DNA from: Synergistota bacterium
GTDB taxonomy: Bacteria; Synergistota; GBS-1
Length of the DNA stretch: 46,893 nucleotides
Direction of reading: 5' to 3'
Assembly (NCBI GenBank): GCA_021159885.1
Contig: JAGHDO010000038.1
Span: 1-46,893, forward strand
Positions 39,493 through 46,893 of this stretch are shown here, one piece after another; position 1 is the first letter of the stretch; every line of letters starts with the position of its first letter. Below the pieces are notes generated by a model. The model worked only from the letters and a program-made list of their open reading frames with translations. It was not told the DNA's origin and searched no databases. A program made the translations under genes and the position numbers.

Positions 39493-40764
39493 ATGGTTGT
39501 TTATACCTCGGCTTTAAGACCTCCCACGAGAAAGCGACTTGAGGAAATTGAAAGTGCTGATATACTGGTAGGTATACCGTGCTACAATAATGAGAAAACC
39601 ATAGCGGGAGTTGTCGAAACGGTAAGCGAAGGCTTGTATAAATATTATCGCAACTTAAGAAGCGTTATATTTGTGGCAGATGGTGGATCTACTGACGACT
39701 CGAGAGAGATGGCGGAAAGCGCGAATTTGAAACCTTGGCAGGAGAAGATAGTGTCTATATATCGTGGCCCAAGCGGTAAAGGGAGCGCCTTCAGGCTGAT
39801 ATTTGAGGCTGCTTCCCTATTGGATGTTAAGGTTTGTGTGACCGTAGATGCAGACCTTCGCAGTATCACATCTGACTGGCTTAAGAACCTCATAGATCCC
39901 ATACTTGAAAAGGGATATCAGTTTGTTGCTCCTATTTATATAAGACACAAGCATGATGGAACCATAACGAATAACATAGTTTATAACGTTACGAGAGCCC
40001 TTTACGGTAAGCGTGTTAGGCAGCCCATAGGAGGAGATTTTGCCTACTCGCGGGATCTCGTTAGCTTTTATATCAAGCAGCCCGTTTGGGATACCGATGT
40101 TGCACGATTTGGAGTCGATATATGGGTTACGACTGAGGCTATAGTCAACGATTTTAGGATATGTCAGGCGAATCTCGGCGTTAAGGTTCACGATGTTAAG
40201 GACCCTGCCATGCATCTGGGTCCCATGTTCAGGCAGGTTGTCTGGACCATGTTTTACCTTATGAAGGAAAACGAGATCTTCTGGAAGAGCGTAAGCGGAA
40301 GCATGCCGGTTGAGATTTATGGTGAGGCTAAGGCGGTGGAGCCAGAGCCGGTTAAGGTTAATCTTGATAATCTGCTTTATGAGTTTAAAATGGGTTTTAA
40401 GCAATTTGCTCCTTTATGGCAGAATATCCTCTCTGAGGAATCGTTCTCCTATATAAGCAGAGCTTATGAATTGTCAACCAAGGAGTTCAGAATTCCCACG
40501 GAGATTTGGGCTAACATAATATATGAGTGGGCAGCTACGTATAACGTCTGGCCCGTTAACACGAGGAAACTCGTTACCTTCATGATGCCGCTTTACTTTG
40601 GCAGGGTTGCTTCCTTTATCCTTGAAACCATGGATATGACTTCTGAGGAAGCCGAAAGGTACGTTGAGGAACAAGCGGTTGTTTTTGAGGAACGTAAGCC
40701 TTACCTTATAAAGGTGTGGGATGAAAAGAAGAAAGAGGCAGAAGAGGGTATGGTTGGTTTTTAG
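39493..40764 (+). CDS. GT-A glycosyltransferase, probable (mannosyl)glucosyl-3-phosphoglycerate synthase
   Basis: A 423-aa cytoplasmic glycosyltransferase. GT-A features: ILVGIPCYNNEKTIAGVV (nucleotide-binding strand), FVADGGSTDDS, GPSGKGSA, and the metal-binding VTVDADLRS; later PIGGDFAYSRDL and DIWVTTEA. The chain then has a helical C-terminal region (about 280-423). Neighbours are a mannosyl-3-phosphoglycerate-phosphatase-like HAD protein (overlapping by 44 bases) and a second glycosyltransferase of the glucosyl-3-phosphoglycerate synthase type. That trio matches the glucosylglycerate or mannosylglucosylglycerate pathways described for Persephonella and Petrotoga, so it may be MggA-like. 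Donor sugar is inferred, not seen. Good ribosome site (GGAGGAGAGGG). Confidence 0.72.
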   Translation: MVVYTSALRPPTRKRLEEIESADILVGIPCYNNEKTIAGVVETVSEGLYKYYRNLRSVIFVADGGSTDDSREMAESANLKPWQEKIVSIYRGPSGKGSAFRLIFEAASLLDVKVCVTVDADLRSITSDWLKNLIDPILEKGYQFVAPIYIRHKHDGTITNNIVYNVTRALYGKRVRQPIGGDFAYSRDLVSFYIKQPVWDTDVARFGVDIWVTTEAIVNDFRICQANLGVKVHDVKDPAMHLGPMFRQVVWTMFYLMKENEIFWKSVSGSMPVEIYGEAKAVEPEPVKVNLDNLLYEFKMGFKQFAPLWQNILSEESFSYISRAYELSTKEFRIPTEIWANIIYEWAATYNVWPVNTRKLVTFMMPLYFGRVASFILETMDMTSEEAERYVEEQAVVFEERKPYLIKVWDEKKKEAEEGMVGF

Positions 40765-41524
40765 TGATCTTGACGGTACTCTTCTTGATGAGGATACCTA
40801 TTCTTTTGAGGAAGCGAAGGAAGCGCTTTCCTTCCTTAAAAAGAAAGATATTCCCATTATACTTTGTTCAAGCAAGACCCGAGCGGAGATAGAAATCTAC
40901 AGGAAAAGGATGCGTCTTAGCGAATATCCATTTATATCTGAGAATGGAGGAGCTATATTTATACCCGAAGGGGAAGGTTATAGGATAATTGAACTTGGTA
41001 AACCACATAGCCTTATACTCGAGGTGCTTAATCAGGCGAGAGGATCTCTTGGCATTTCCATCAGGGGATTTAGTGATATGACCCCGCGTGAGATATCTGA
41101 GATTTCTGGTTTACCTGAGGAAGAAGCTATTCTTGCCAAGAAGAGGGAATATTCAGAGCCGATACTGCTCTTTGAATCTGATGTTGAGCCTTTGGAGCTA
41201 TTTTTAAGGGAGCGGGGATTCAGTTTGACCAAGGGAGGAAGGTTTTTCACGGTTATTGGGGGAAACGACAAGGGAAAAGCTGTTAAGAGGCTTCTTGAGC
41301 TTTATCGTTTGAGGTTCCCGGATGCCGAAATTCTTTCGCTTGGGCTTGGGGATGGTAAAAACGATCTTCCTATGCTTGCAGAGGTTGATTTCCCCGTTAT
41401 AGTGAGGAAGAAAACGGGGAAGTTTCTTAGAGGTAGCTTTAATAATACTTATATTACACGGTATCCAGGACCTCGCGGATGGGCTGAAGCCGTATTTAAG
41501 ATCCTGGAGGTGGATCGAGGTTGA
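40721..41524 (+). CDS. HAD phosphatase, mannosyl/glucosyl-3-phosphoglycerate phosphatase type
   Basis: A 267-aa HAD-IIB phosphatase. Motif I VFSDLDGTLLDE, motif II ILCSSKTRAEIE, ISENGGAIF (typical of the MpgP/YedP group), a cap region, then GGNDKGKAVKRLL and motif IV LGLGDGKNDLPML. It would remove phosphate from a glycosyl-3-phosphoglycerate to give the compatible solute. ATG 40721 lies inside the preceding gene (44-base overlap); a TTG nearer motif I is an alternative start. The next gene starts in a TTGA overlap. Confidence 0.87.
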   Translation: MKRRKRQKRVWLVFSDLDGTLLDEDTYSFEEAKEALSFLKKKDIPIILCSSKTRAEIEIYRKRMRLSEYPFISENGGAIFIPEGEGYRIIELGKPHSLILEVLNQARGSLGISIRGFSDMTPREISEISGLPEEEAILAKKREYSEPILLFESDVEPLELFLRERGFSLTKGGRFFTVIGGNDKGKAVKRLLELYRLRFPDAEILSLGLGDGKNDLPMLAEVDFPVIVRKKTGKFLRGSFNNTYITRYPGPRGWAEAVFKILEVDRG

Positions 41525-42729
41525 GCGATTTCTTTCAAAATGGGGTTATAACGACCCTGCACAGGTTAAAAAGGGATAATGAGGATATGCTGATTAAGGA
41601 ACTCCTAAAATACAGGGAATATAACCCAATAGCTCTCGTTCTTCCTTCTCTTTTTTCTGAATTTGAGGGACCTGCGCTTCCGAACATAATAGAGGAGCTG
41701 TCAACGGCTTCCTATATCGATCTTGTGGTTCTATCGCTGGATCGCGCTGATAAAGAGCAATTCCGTTATGTAAAAAGATTCCTCGCTAAGCTTCCTCAGG
41801 AAGTCGTAGTGATTTGGAATGATGGTCCCAGAGTGCAGGAGCTTTTCAAAAAGCTTTGGGATGAGTTCGGAAGATGGGATAGAGGTAAGGGAATGACCGT
41901 ATGGATCGGATATGGCTATGTTCTCGCGTCCAAGAAGTGCCATGTTATCGTATCTCACGACTGTGATATCTTAACTTATAAAAGGGAACTTTTAACGAGG
42001 CTTTGCTATCCCATAGCGAATCTGAGATTGAATTTTGAGTTCTGTAAGGGGTATTATGCTCGCGTGACCAATAAGCTTCATGGCAGAGTTGCTCGTCTCT
42101 TCGTAACTCCGCTTATAAGGGCTTTAATGGAAATGCTTGGGAGGATCGATTTTCTGGTATTCCTCGATAGCTTCCGCTATCCGCTCTCTGGGGAGTTTGC
42201 AATGACCGCTGAGCTTGCGAGGAGGATAAGAATCCCATCCGATTGGGGGCTCGAAATTGGAGTTCTCGGTGATGTATACAGGCTCTGCACCTTAAGAACC
42301 ATATGCCAGGTTGATATATCCGATAATTATGATCACAAGCACCAAATTCTTGACCCCAATGATCCCAAGAGAGGTCTCCTTAAGATGGCTATAGATATAG
42401 CCAAGATGCTTTTCAAAAGCCTGGCCTGTAGGGGAATAGTCTTTTCTGATGGATTTTTTAAAACGCTTAAGGCGACCTATCTAATGGAGGCACTCGCTGC
42501 TATAAGAAAGTATCAGAACGATGCTCTTATAAACTCGCTTGAATTTGATGTGCACTCGGAGTCGATCGCCGTTGAGAGCTTCTCAAAAGCGATTGATATA
42601 GCCGGTGAGGAGATCTTAAGGGACCCGATGTCCTCCCTGATGATACCCAGCTGGAGCAGGGTTTTATCCGCTATGCCCGATTTCTTCGATAGGCTTCTTG
42701 AGGCGGTTGAGGAGGATAAGAAGATATAG
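41521..42729 (+). CDS. gpgS: Glucosyl-3-phosphoglycerate synthase-like glycosyltransferase (GT81 type)
   Basis: A 402-aa glycosyltransferase, TTG start in a 4-base overlap with the phosphatase gene. Characteristic segments: VVVIWNDGPRVQEL, KGMTVWIGYGYVLAS, SHDCDILTYKREL (the D-x-D metal site), FCKGYYARVTNKLHGRVARL, DSFRYPLSGEFAM and IPSDWGLEIGVL followed by YDHKHQ. These are marks of the bacterial GpgS family that transfers glucose from a nucleotide sugar to 3-phosphoglycerate. Together with the HAD phosphatase this gives glucosylglycerate. Confidence 0.82.
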   Translation: MSDFFQNGVITTLHRLKRDNEDMLIKELLKYREYNPIALVLPSLFSEFEGPALPNIIEELSTASYIDLVVLSLDRADKEQFRYVKRFLAKLPQEVVVIWNDGPRVQELFKKLWDEFGRWDRGKGMTVWIGYGYVLASKKCHVIVSHDCDILTYKRELLTRLCYPIANLRLNFEFCKGYYARVTNKLHGRVARLFVTPLIRALMEMLGRIDFLVFLDSFRYPLSGEFAMTAELARRIRIPSDWGLEIGVLGDVYRLCTLRTICQVDISDNYDHKHQILDPNDPKRGLLKMAIDIAKMLFKSLACRGIVFSDGFFKTLKATYLMEALAAIRKYQNDALINSLEFDVHSESIAVESFSKAIDIAGEEILRDPMSSLMIPSWSRVLSAMPDFFDRLLEAVEEDKKI

Positions 42730-43700
42730 TGAGCGATAAAGAACTTCTTGAGGAGGCTAAGAGGGTATTAGAACTTGAGGCTAAGGAGATACTGCGCTTG
42801 AGAAATAGGCTCGGTGAGGAAGTGGTTAGGGCGGCAAAACTTATCCTTTCCTCAACGGGACGTGTAGTGGTTATGGGCATGGGAAAATCGGGCTTAATAG
42901 GCAGGAAGATATCTGCTACCTTATCATCGTTAGGAACGCCCTCTTTCTTTCTTCACCCTGCTGAGGCATTGCACGGCGATCTTGGTATGGTTAGGAAAGA
43001 AGACGTAGGACTGATCCTATCAAACAGTGGTGAAACGAGGGAAGTTCTTGCTGTTATTCCCTATCTCAGACGCATTGGGTCCCGGATAATAGCTTTCACT
43101 GGTAGGAGAAACTCCACGCTTGCTAAGGAGGCAGACATCGTTTTAAACACGTTCGTTGAGAGGGAAGCTTGTCCCTTGGGATTAGCTCCAACATCAAGCA
43201 CTGCAGTTATGCTGGCTCTCGGGGATGCTTTGGCAGTTCTGCTTGCTAAGATGAGGGGATTAAGGGAGGAGGATTTTGCTCTCGTTCATCCCGATGGGAG
43301 CTTGGGAAGAAAACTTCTTTTAAGGGTTGAAGATCTTATGCATACTGGAAGGGAGATACCTATGGTTAGTGAGAAAACTCTCCTTAAGGATGCGCTCTTT
43401 GAAATGACTTCAAAGGGTTTTGGAACCATTCTTGTGGAGAGAGAAGGTAGACTTGTGGGAATTCTAACGGATGGCGATTTAAGAAGACTTCTTGAGAGAT
43501 TTGGATATGCTCTCTTGGACAAAAGCGTGGGAGAGGTTATGATTCATAATCCTAAGAGGATAGCTCCTGAAAAGCTTGCCGCTCAAGCCCTTGCTCTGAT
43601 GGAAAAGCATGAAATTTCGGTGCTTCCTGTGGTAGATAGGGATAATAAGATAGCGGGGATAATTCATATACACGATCTTTTGAAAGCGGGGATAGCTTAG
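42729..43700 (+). CDS. kdsD: D-arabinose 5-phosphate isomerase (SIS plus two CBS)
   Basis: A 323-aa isomerase making arabinose-5-P for Kdo. The SIS domain (about 30-185) has VVVMGMGKSGLIGRKISATL, HPAEALHGDLGMV and LSNSGET; APTSSTAVMLALGDALAV follows. Two CBS domains (about 205-323) have FGTILVEREGRLVGILTDGDLRR and a second copy ending GIIHIHDLL. GTG start 42729 overlaps the previous stop by one base. Presence of kdsD and waaA implies an outer membrane with Kdo. Confidence 0.94.
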   Translation: MSDKELLEEAKRVLELEAKEILRLRNRLGEEVVRAAKLILSSTGRVVVMGMGKSGLIGRKISATLSSLGTPSFFLHPAEALHGDLGMVRKEDVGLILSNSGETREVLAVIPYLRRIGSRIIAFTGRRNSTLAKEADIVLNTFVEREACPLGLAPTSSTAVMLALGDALAVLLAKMRGLREEDFALVHPDGSLGRKLLLRVEDLMHTGREIPMVSEKTLLKDALFEMTSKGFGTILVEREGRLVGILTDGDLRRLLERFGYALLDKSVGEVMIHNPKRIAPEKLAAQALALMEKHEISVLPVVDRDNKIAGIIHIHDLLKAGIA

Positions 43701-43702
43701 GC

Positions 43703-44929
43703 ATGTTTTTCTATTCCCTTGTCACAAGCTTTCTCTTTCTTTTACTCTATCCTTATTTGAGGAGGAGATACTCTCTCGGCTTTCGGGAGAGAATGGGGGA
43801 GGTGTCTCTTCCTCCCTCCAGTGGAAAGAGGGTTTGGATTCATGCGGTTTCTGTAGGTGAGGTGAAAGCGGCTTTGCCTCTTTTAAGAAGATTAAGCGAC
43901 GCCTGTTTGTCTGTAACTACTCCTACCGGTTATAAGATTGCTTCCCAAAGCGGGATCGAGAATCTCTTTTTCTATCCATGGGATCTCCCTTGGGTGGTTC
44001 CAAGGGCTATCGAGGCTATAAATCCATCTTTATATATCCTGATGGAAACTGAGCTATGGCCTTTAATGATAACTCGTCTTAAGAAGAGAGGGGTAAAGCT
44101 CATTTTAGCGAATGGTAGGATATCCGATAGATCGTATGGGGGATATAAAAAGCTCTCTTATATTATGGGAGGAGTTTTATCCTGCTTTGACTTTATTGGA
44201 GCTATCAGCGAGAAAGATAGAGAGAGGTTTGTAAGACTGGGAGCGCCAGCAGAAAGAGTTTTCGTCATGGGAAATCTTAAATACGATAGCGTGTTGGAAG
44301 CGGTGGATCCTTCCATCGAGCGGAAAATGCGTAGGCTCTTGAATTTGAGAGATGAACCGCTGTGGGTCTGTGGGAGTACTCATGAGGGAGAAGAAAGGAT
44401 TGCTGTAAAGGTGTATCTTAAGCTTCTTAAAGACTTTCCAGATTTGCGCTTAGCATTAGTTCCAAGGCATCCGGAAAGGGCGCGTTCGATAGCTGACACT
44501 CTCCTTAGCCTTGGTGTGAGATTTTCGCTGCGCAGTGAGAACCCTCAGGATAAGGTGGTTTTGTGGGATCTTATGGGAGAGCTTTTTGGGTTGTACTCGG
44601 TTGCGACAGTTGTCTTCTGTGGAGGAAGTCTCGTGCCCCTTGGCGGTCATAACGTAATTGAACCCGCATCATGGGGTAAACCTGTTATATACGGTCCCTA
44701 TATGGATGATTTCCTCGAGGAAACCAGATTTCTCGAAGAGGCGGGAGCGGGTTTTTCTGTAGCTGATGAGAATGAGCTTTACGAGGTTGTTCGTAGGCTG
44801 CTTCTTGACGGGAAGGCGAGAGAACGAATACAACTCTCGCTTAAAGAGTATCTCTCACGTTCTAAGGGAGTCTTGGAGAGGTATTTAAGCGTGATAGACG
44901 ATCTTCTTGGAGGGGGTGTTTCTAATTAA
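43703..44929 (+). CDS. waaA: 3-deoxy-D-manno-octulosonic acid (Kdo) transferase
   Basis: A 408-aa membrane-associated GT-B enzyme that adds Kdo to lipid A precursor. It has an N-terminal hydrophobic helix, then the acceptor-side GERMGE-like FRERMGEVSLPPS, IWIHAVSVGEVKAALPLL-type segment (VWIHAVSVGEVKAA), ETELWPLMI, and in the C-terminal lobe CGSTHEGEE, RHPERA, and GGSLVPLGGHNVIEPASWGKPVIYGP (split family signature). Starts 2 bases after kdsD. Confidence 0.93.
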   Translation: MFFYSLVTSFLFLLLYPYLRRRYSLGFRERMGEVSLPPSSGKRVWIHAVSVGEVKAALPLLRRLSDACLSVTTPTGYKIASQSGIENLFFYPWDLPWVVPRAIEAINPSLYILMETELWPLMITRLKKRGVKLILANGRISDRSYGGYKKLSYIMGGVLSCFDFIGAISEKDRERFVRLGAPAERVFVMGNLKYDSVLEAVDPSIERKMRRLLNLRDEPLWVCGSTHEGEERIAVKVYLKLLKDFPDLRLALVPRHPERARSIADTLLSLGVRFSLRSENPQDKVVLWDLMGELFGLYSVATVVFCGGSLVPLGGHNVIEPASWGKPVIYGPYMDDFLEETRFLEEAGAGFSVADENELYEVVRRLLLDGKARERIQLSLKEYLSRSKGVLERYLSVIDDLLGGGVSN

Positions 44930-46094
44930 AGGGTTTTTCTTTAAGACCGCGGGTAAGATAATCTTCGGAAGGGGAAGCTTAAGAAAGCTTTCTGAGGAAG
45001 TTAAGGCTTTTCGTGAGGGCAAGGCTCTCGTGGTAAGTGATGAAAACCTTTCTAAAGGTGAAATCGTTGAAAAGGTTATTGAGCTTCTTAGGGAAGCAGG
45101 TAGAGAAGTGGTAGTCTACGGAGACGTTTCCCCTGAGCCGAGGGTAGAGCATGCGGATAGAGCCGGGGAGCTTGCCAAGGATTGTGCATTCGTCGTTGGA
45201 ATTGGCGGAGGAAGCTCGATGGACGTCGCTAAGGGAGCAAGCGTTCTTTCTGCGAATCCCGGTAAGGCGCGCGATTATATAGGCGTTGGAAAGGTTCTCC
45301 GTAAAGGAATACCAATAGTTGCTATACCGACCACTGCTGGTACGGGGAGCGAGGTTACTCCCACTGCGGTTTTCATATTTGATGAGAAGAAAAAGGGGGG
45401 TATAAATACTCCTTTTATAGTTCCTGATCTCGCCATTCTCGATCCTGAGCTTACCGTCAGTCTTCCGCCCTCTTTAACTGCCTCAACCGGCATGGATGCG
45501 CTAACTCATGCTCTCGAATCCTATGTGGCAAAGGCATCGAATCCCATGAGTGAGATATTTTCAGTGGAAGCTTTAAAACTCATATCGGCGAATCTGCGGC
45601 GCGCTTATGCTGATCCGGAAAATCTCGATGCTCGCGAAGGAATGATGCTTGGAAGCCTTCTTGCGGGCATCGCGCTCGCTCACGCCGGAGTTGGAGCGTG
45701 CCACTCTATATCTTATCCCTTAAGCTCATTTTATGGAATAGGGCATGGGCTTGCCAATGCCGTTTTGATCCCTCATGTTTCCTTTTATAATGCCATAGCG
45801 GTTCCGGAAAAGTACGCTCTTGTTGCTTCTATTCTGGGGGAGGATGTAGATGGGATGTCGCTCAGAGAGTCATCGTTTGCGGTTTATGATGCCCTTCTTA
45901 AGCTTCTTTACGATCTTAACCTTCCTGTTAATTTATACTCGCTTGGCATTCCGGAGGAGGATCTTCCTCGTATAGCTGCTTCTGCGCTTGAGGTGGATCG
46001 CCCTCTGGCAAATAATCCGAGAAAGATAGGGTACGATGAGATATACAACATTTTGCTTGAGACCTACAATTTTGGTAGAGAGGAGGGATTCTAA
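44907..46094 (+). CDS. Iron-containing alcohol dehydrogenase
   Basis: About 395 aa, NAD(P)-dependent family. GGGSSMDVAKG (dinucleotide binding), PTTAGTGSEVTPTAVF, DALTHALESYVAKASNP, and metal ligands in HAGVGACHSISYPL and YGIGHGLANAVLIPH. The start is uncertain: TTG 44907 overlaps waaA by 23 bases, GTG 44916 is too near the GGAGGGG site, and that site is best spaced from a non-canonical ATT at 44925. In this cluster it may act on an aldehyde or alcohol of a sugar or glycerol type; the substrate is unknown. Confidence 0.9.
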   Translation: MEGVFLIKGFFFKTAGKIIFGRGSLRKLSEEVKAFREGKALVVSDENLSKGEIVEKVIELLREAGREVVVYGDVSPEPRVEHADRAGELAKDCAFVVGIGGGSSMDVAKGASVLSANPGKARDYIGVGKVLRKGIPIVAIPTTAGTGSEVTPTAVFIFDEKKKGGINTPFIVPDLAILDPELTVSLPPSLTASTGMDALTHALESYVAKASNPMSEIFSVEALKLISANLRRAYADPENLDAREGMMLGSLLAGIALAHAGVGACHSISYPLSSFYGIGHGLANAVLIPHVSFYNAIAVPEKYALVASILGEDVDGMSLRESSFAVYDALLKLLYDLNLPVNLYSLGIPEEDLPRIAASALEVDRPLANNPRKIGYDEIYNILLETYNFGREEGF

Positions 46095-46096
46095 CC

Positions 46097-46893
46097 ATGT
46101 CGGGAAGCGAGCTTTTCGGTAAGGAAGAGATAGTCGAGGTTATAAAGGTTCTTGATAGAGGGATTCTTCATAGATATGCCTCGGAGCAATCGCTTGGGGT
46201 ATCCGCGGTTAAGGAGTTTGAGAGGATGTTTGCCGAATATATGGGCGCAAAGCACGCCCTTGCGGTTATGTCCGGTACCGCTGCCTTAAAGGTGGTCTTA
46301 GCCGCTCTGGGTATAGGCCCTGGAGATGAGGTGATAACCACGTGCTATACCTTTGTCGCCACGCCTGAAGCCATTCTTGATGCTGGTGCGATACCGGTTC
46401 TGGTTAACATAAATTCTACTTTGAACATAGATCCTGAGGAGGTAGAAAGAAACATAACGGAGAGGACGAGAGCCATAATAGTGGTTCACATGACTGGCGT
46501 GCAGGCGAGGATAGATCTGCTTAAGGAGATAGCGGATAAGCATGGGCTTTACCTTATAGAAGATAACGCTCAAGCCTGTGGTGCAAGCTTCAAGGGGAAG
46601 AAGCTCGGAACCTTTGGGCACTTTGGGACTTTCAGTTTTGACTTTTATAAGCCTATAACTACCGGCGAGGGAGGCATGATACTGACCGATGATGATGAGC
46701 TCTTCTTCAAGGCAGACTGCTATCATGATCACGGTCATGTTCATGATATGAGCATACCTCGTGCCTTAGAAAAATGCTATTGCCTTGGCTTTAACTACAG
46801 GATGAACGAGATTCAGGGGGCTCTCGGTCTGGCACAGATAGCCAAGATGGATGAGGTTATAAGAAGGCAGAGGGAAAACAAGGCTTATATAAA
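46097..46893 (+). CDS. DegT/DnrJ/EryC1/StrS aminotransferase, N-terminal part (cut by window end)
   Basis: An open frame from ATG 46097 (AGGAGG upstream at 46080-46085) running past the window end, 265 codons visible. Features: VMSGTAALKVVLAAL (PLP phosphate site), GDEVITTCYTFVATPEAIL, VVHMTGVQARID, LIEDNAQACGASFKGKKLGTFG and FYKPITTGEGGM with the PLP-binding Lys. These are sugar aminotransferase marks, used in making amino sugars of surface glycans. It lies 2 bases after the alcohol dehydrogenase stop. The 3' end and true partner genes are outside the window. Confidence 0.93.
   Translation, partial: MSGSELFGKEEIVEVIKVLDRGILHRYASEQSLGVSAVKEFERMFAEYMGAKHALAVMSGTAALKVVLAALGIGPGDEVITTCYTFVATPEAILDAGAIPVLVNINSTLNIDPEEVERNITERTRAIIVVHMTGVQARIDLLKEIADKHGLYLIEDNAQACGASFKGKKLGTFGHFGTFSFDFYKPITTGEGGMILTDDDELFFKADCYHDHGHVHDMSIPRALEKCYCLGFNYRMNEIQGALGLAQIAKMDEVIRRQRENKAYI

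Overview
The window reads as a gene-dense chromosome segment from an anaerobic, diderm, possibly thermophilic bacterium with moderate GC, heavy AGA/AGG arginine use and many TTG/GTG starts. Supporting traits are a V/A-type rotary ATPase, two tungsten-type aldehyde:ferredoxin oxidoreductases (AOR), a TRAP transporter, Kdo/LPS genes (kdsD, waaA), a phosphoglycerate-glycoside (compatible solute) cluster, NiaR and tmRNA/SmpB. The combination resembles Synergistota or Atribacterota more than Thermotogota (which lack Kdo), but that placement is a guess. No insertion sequence, prophage or CRISPR array was seen.

Layout. 1-5340 (+): V-type ATPase genes I(partial)-K-F-E-A-B-D, overlapping or nearly so. 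5334-6102 (-): pcm and tRNA-Arg(CCU). 6155-8198 (-): a PilJ/HAMP/MCP/CZB chemoreceptor broken by four frameshifts. 8240-10337 (-): small membrane protein, SSS symporter and NiaR-type regulator. 10472-11014 (+): small HExxH protein. 11003-14791 (-): TRAP transporter dctPQM plus an M19 dipeptidase. 14967-19284 (+): Co/Ni ECF uptake cassette ending in an alpha/beta hydrolase. 19252-20889 (-): M28-like aminopeptidase. 20986-22695 (+): coiled-coil protein with a nuclease-like C-terminus, and a secreted DJ-1/PfpI protein.

22733-29802 (-) is a six-gene, tightly packed operon behind one visible extended -10 promoter: secreted protein, AOR, class II aldolase, Lon-like AAA+ ATPase without protease, small acidic protein, exported 5'-nucleotidase. 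This combination is the most unusual one here. 29894-30699 (+): smpB (apparently leaderless) and ssrA. 30719-33031 (+): nucleotidyltransferase and a second AOR. 33034-38210 (-): pyrBCKDFE behind a consensus promoter and an intrinsic terminator in the leader (an attenuator). Divergently, 38416-39450 is a reductive-dehalogenase-like protein without export signal or membrane anchor.

39493 to the window end (+): two glycosyltransferases flanking a HAD phosphatase (likely glucosyl- or mannosylglucosyl-glycerate synthesis), then kdsD, waaA, an iron alcohol dehydrogenase and a DegT aminotransferase cut by the window edge. The stop/start overlaps suggest one transcript joining solute and envelope-sugar synthesis. 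No gene-free stretch exceeds 300 bases apart from the tmRNA gene. All functional calls come from reading motifs and family resemblance; no database search was run.
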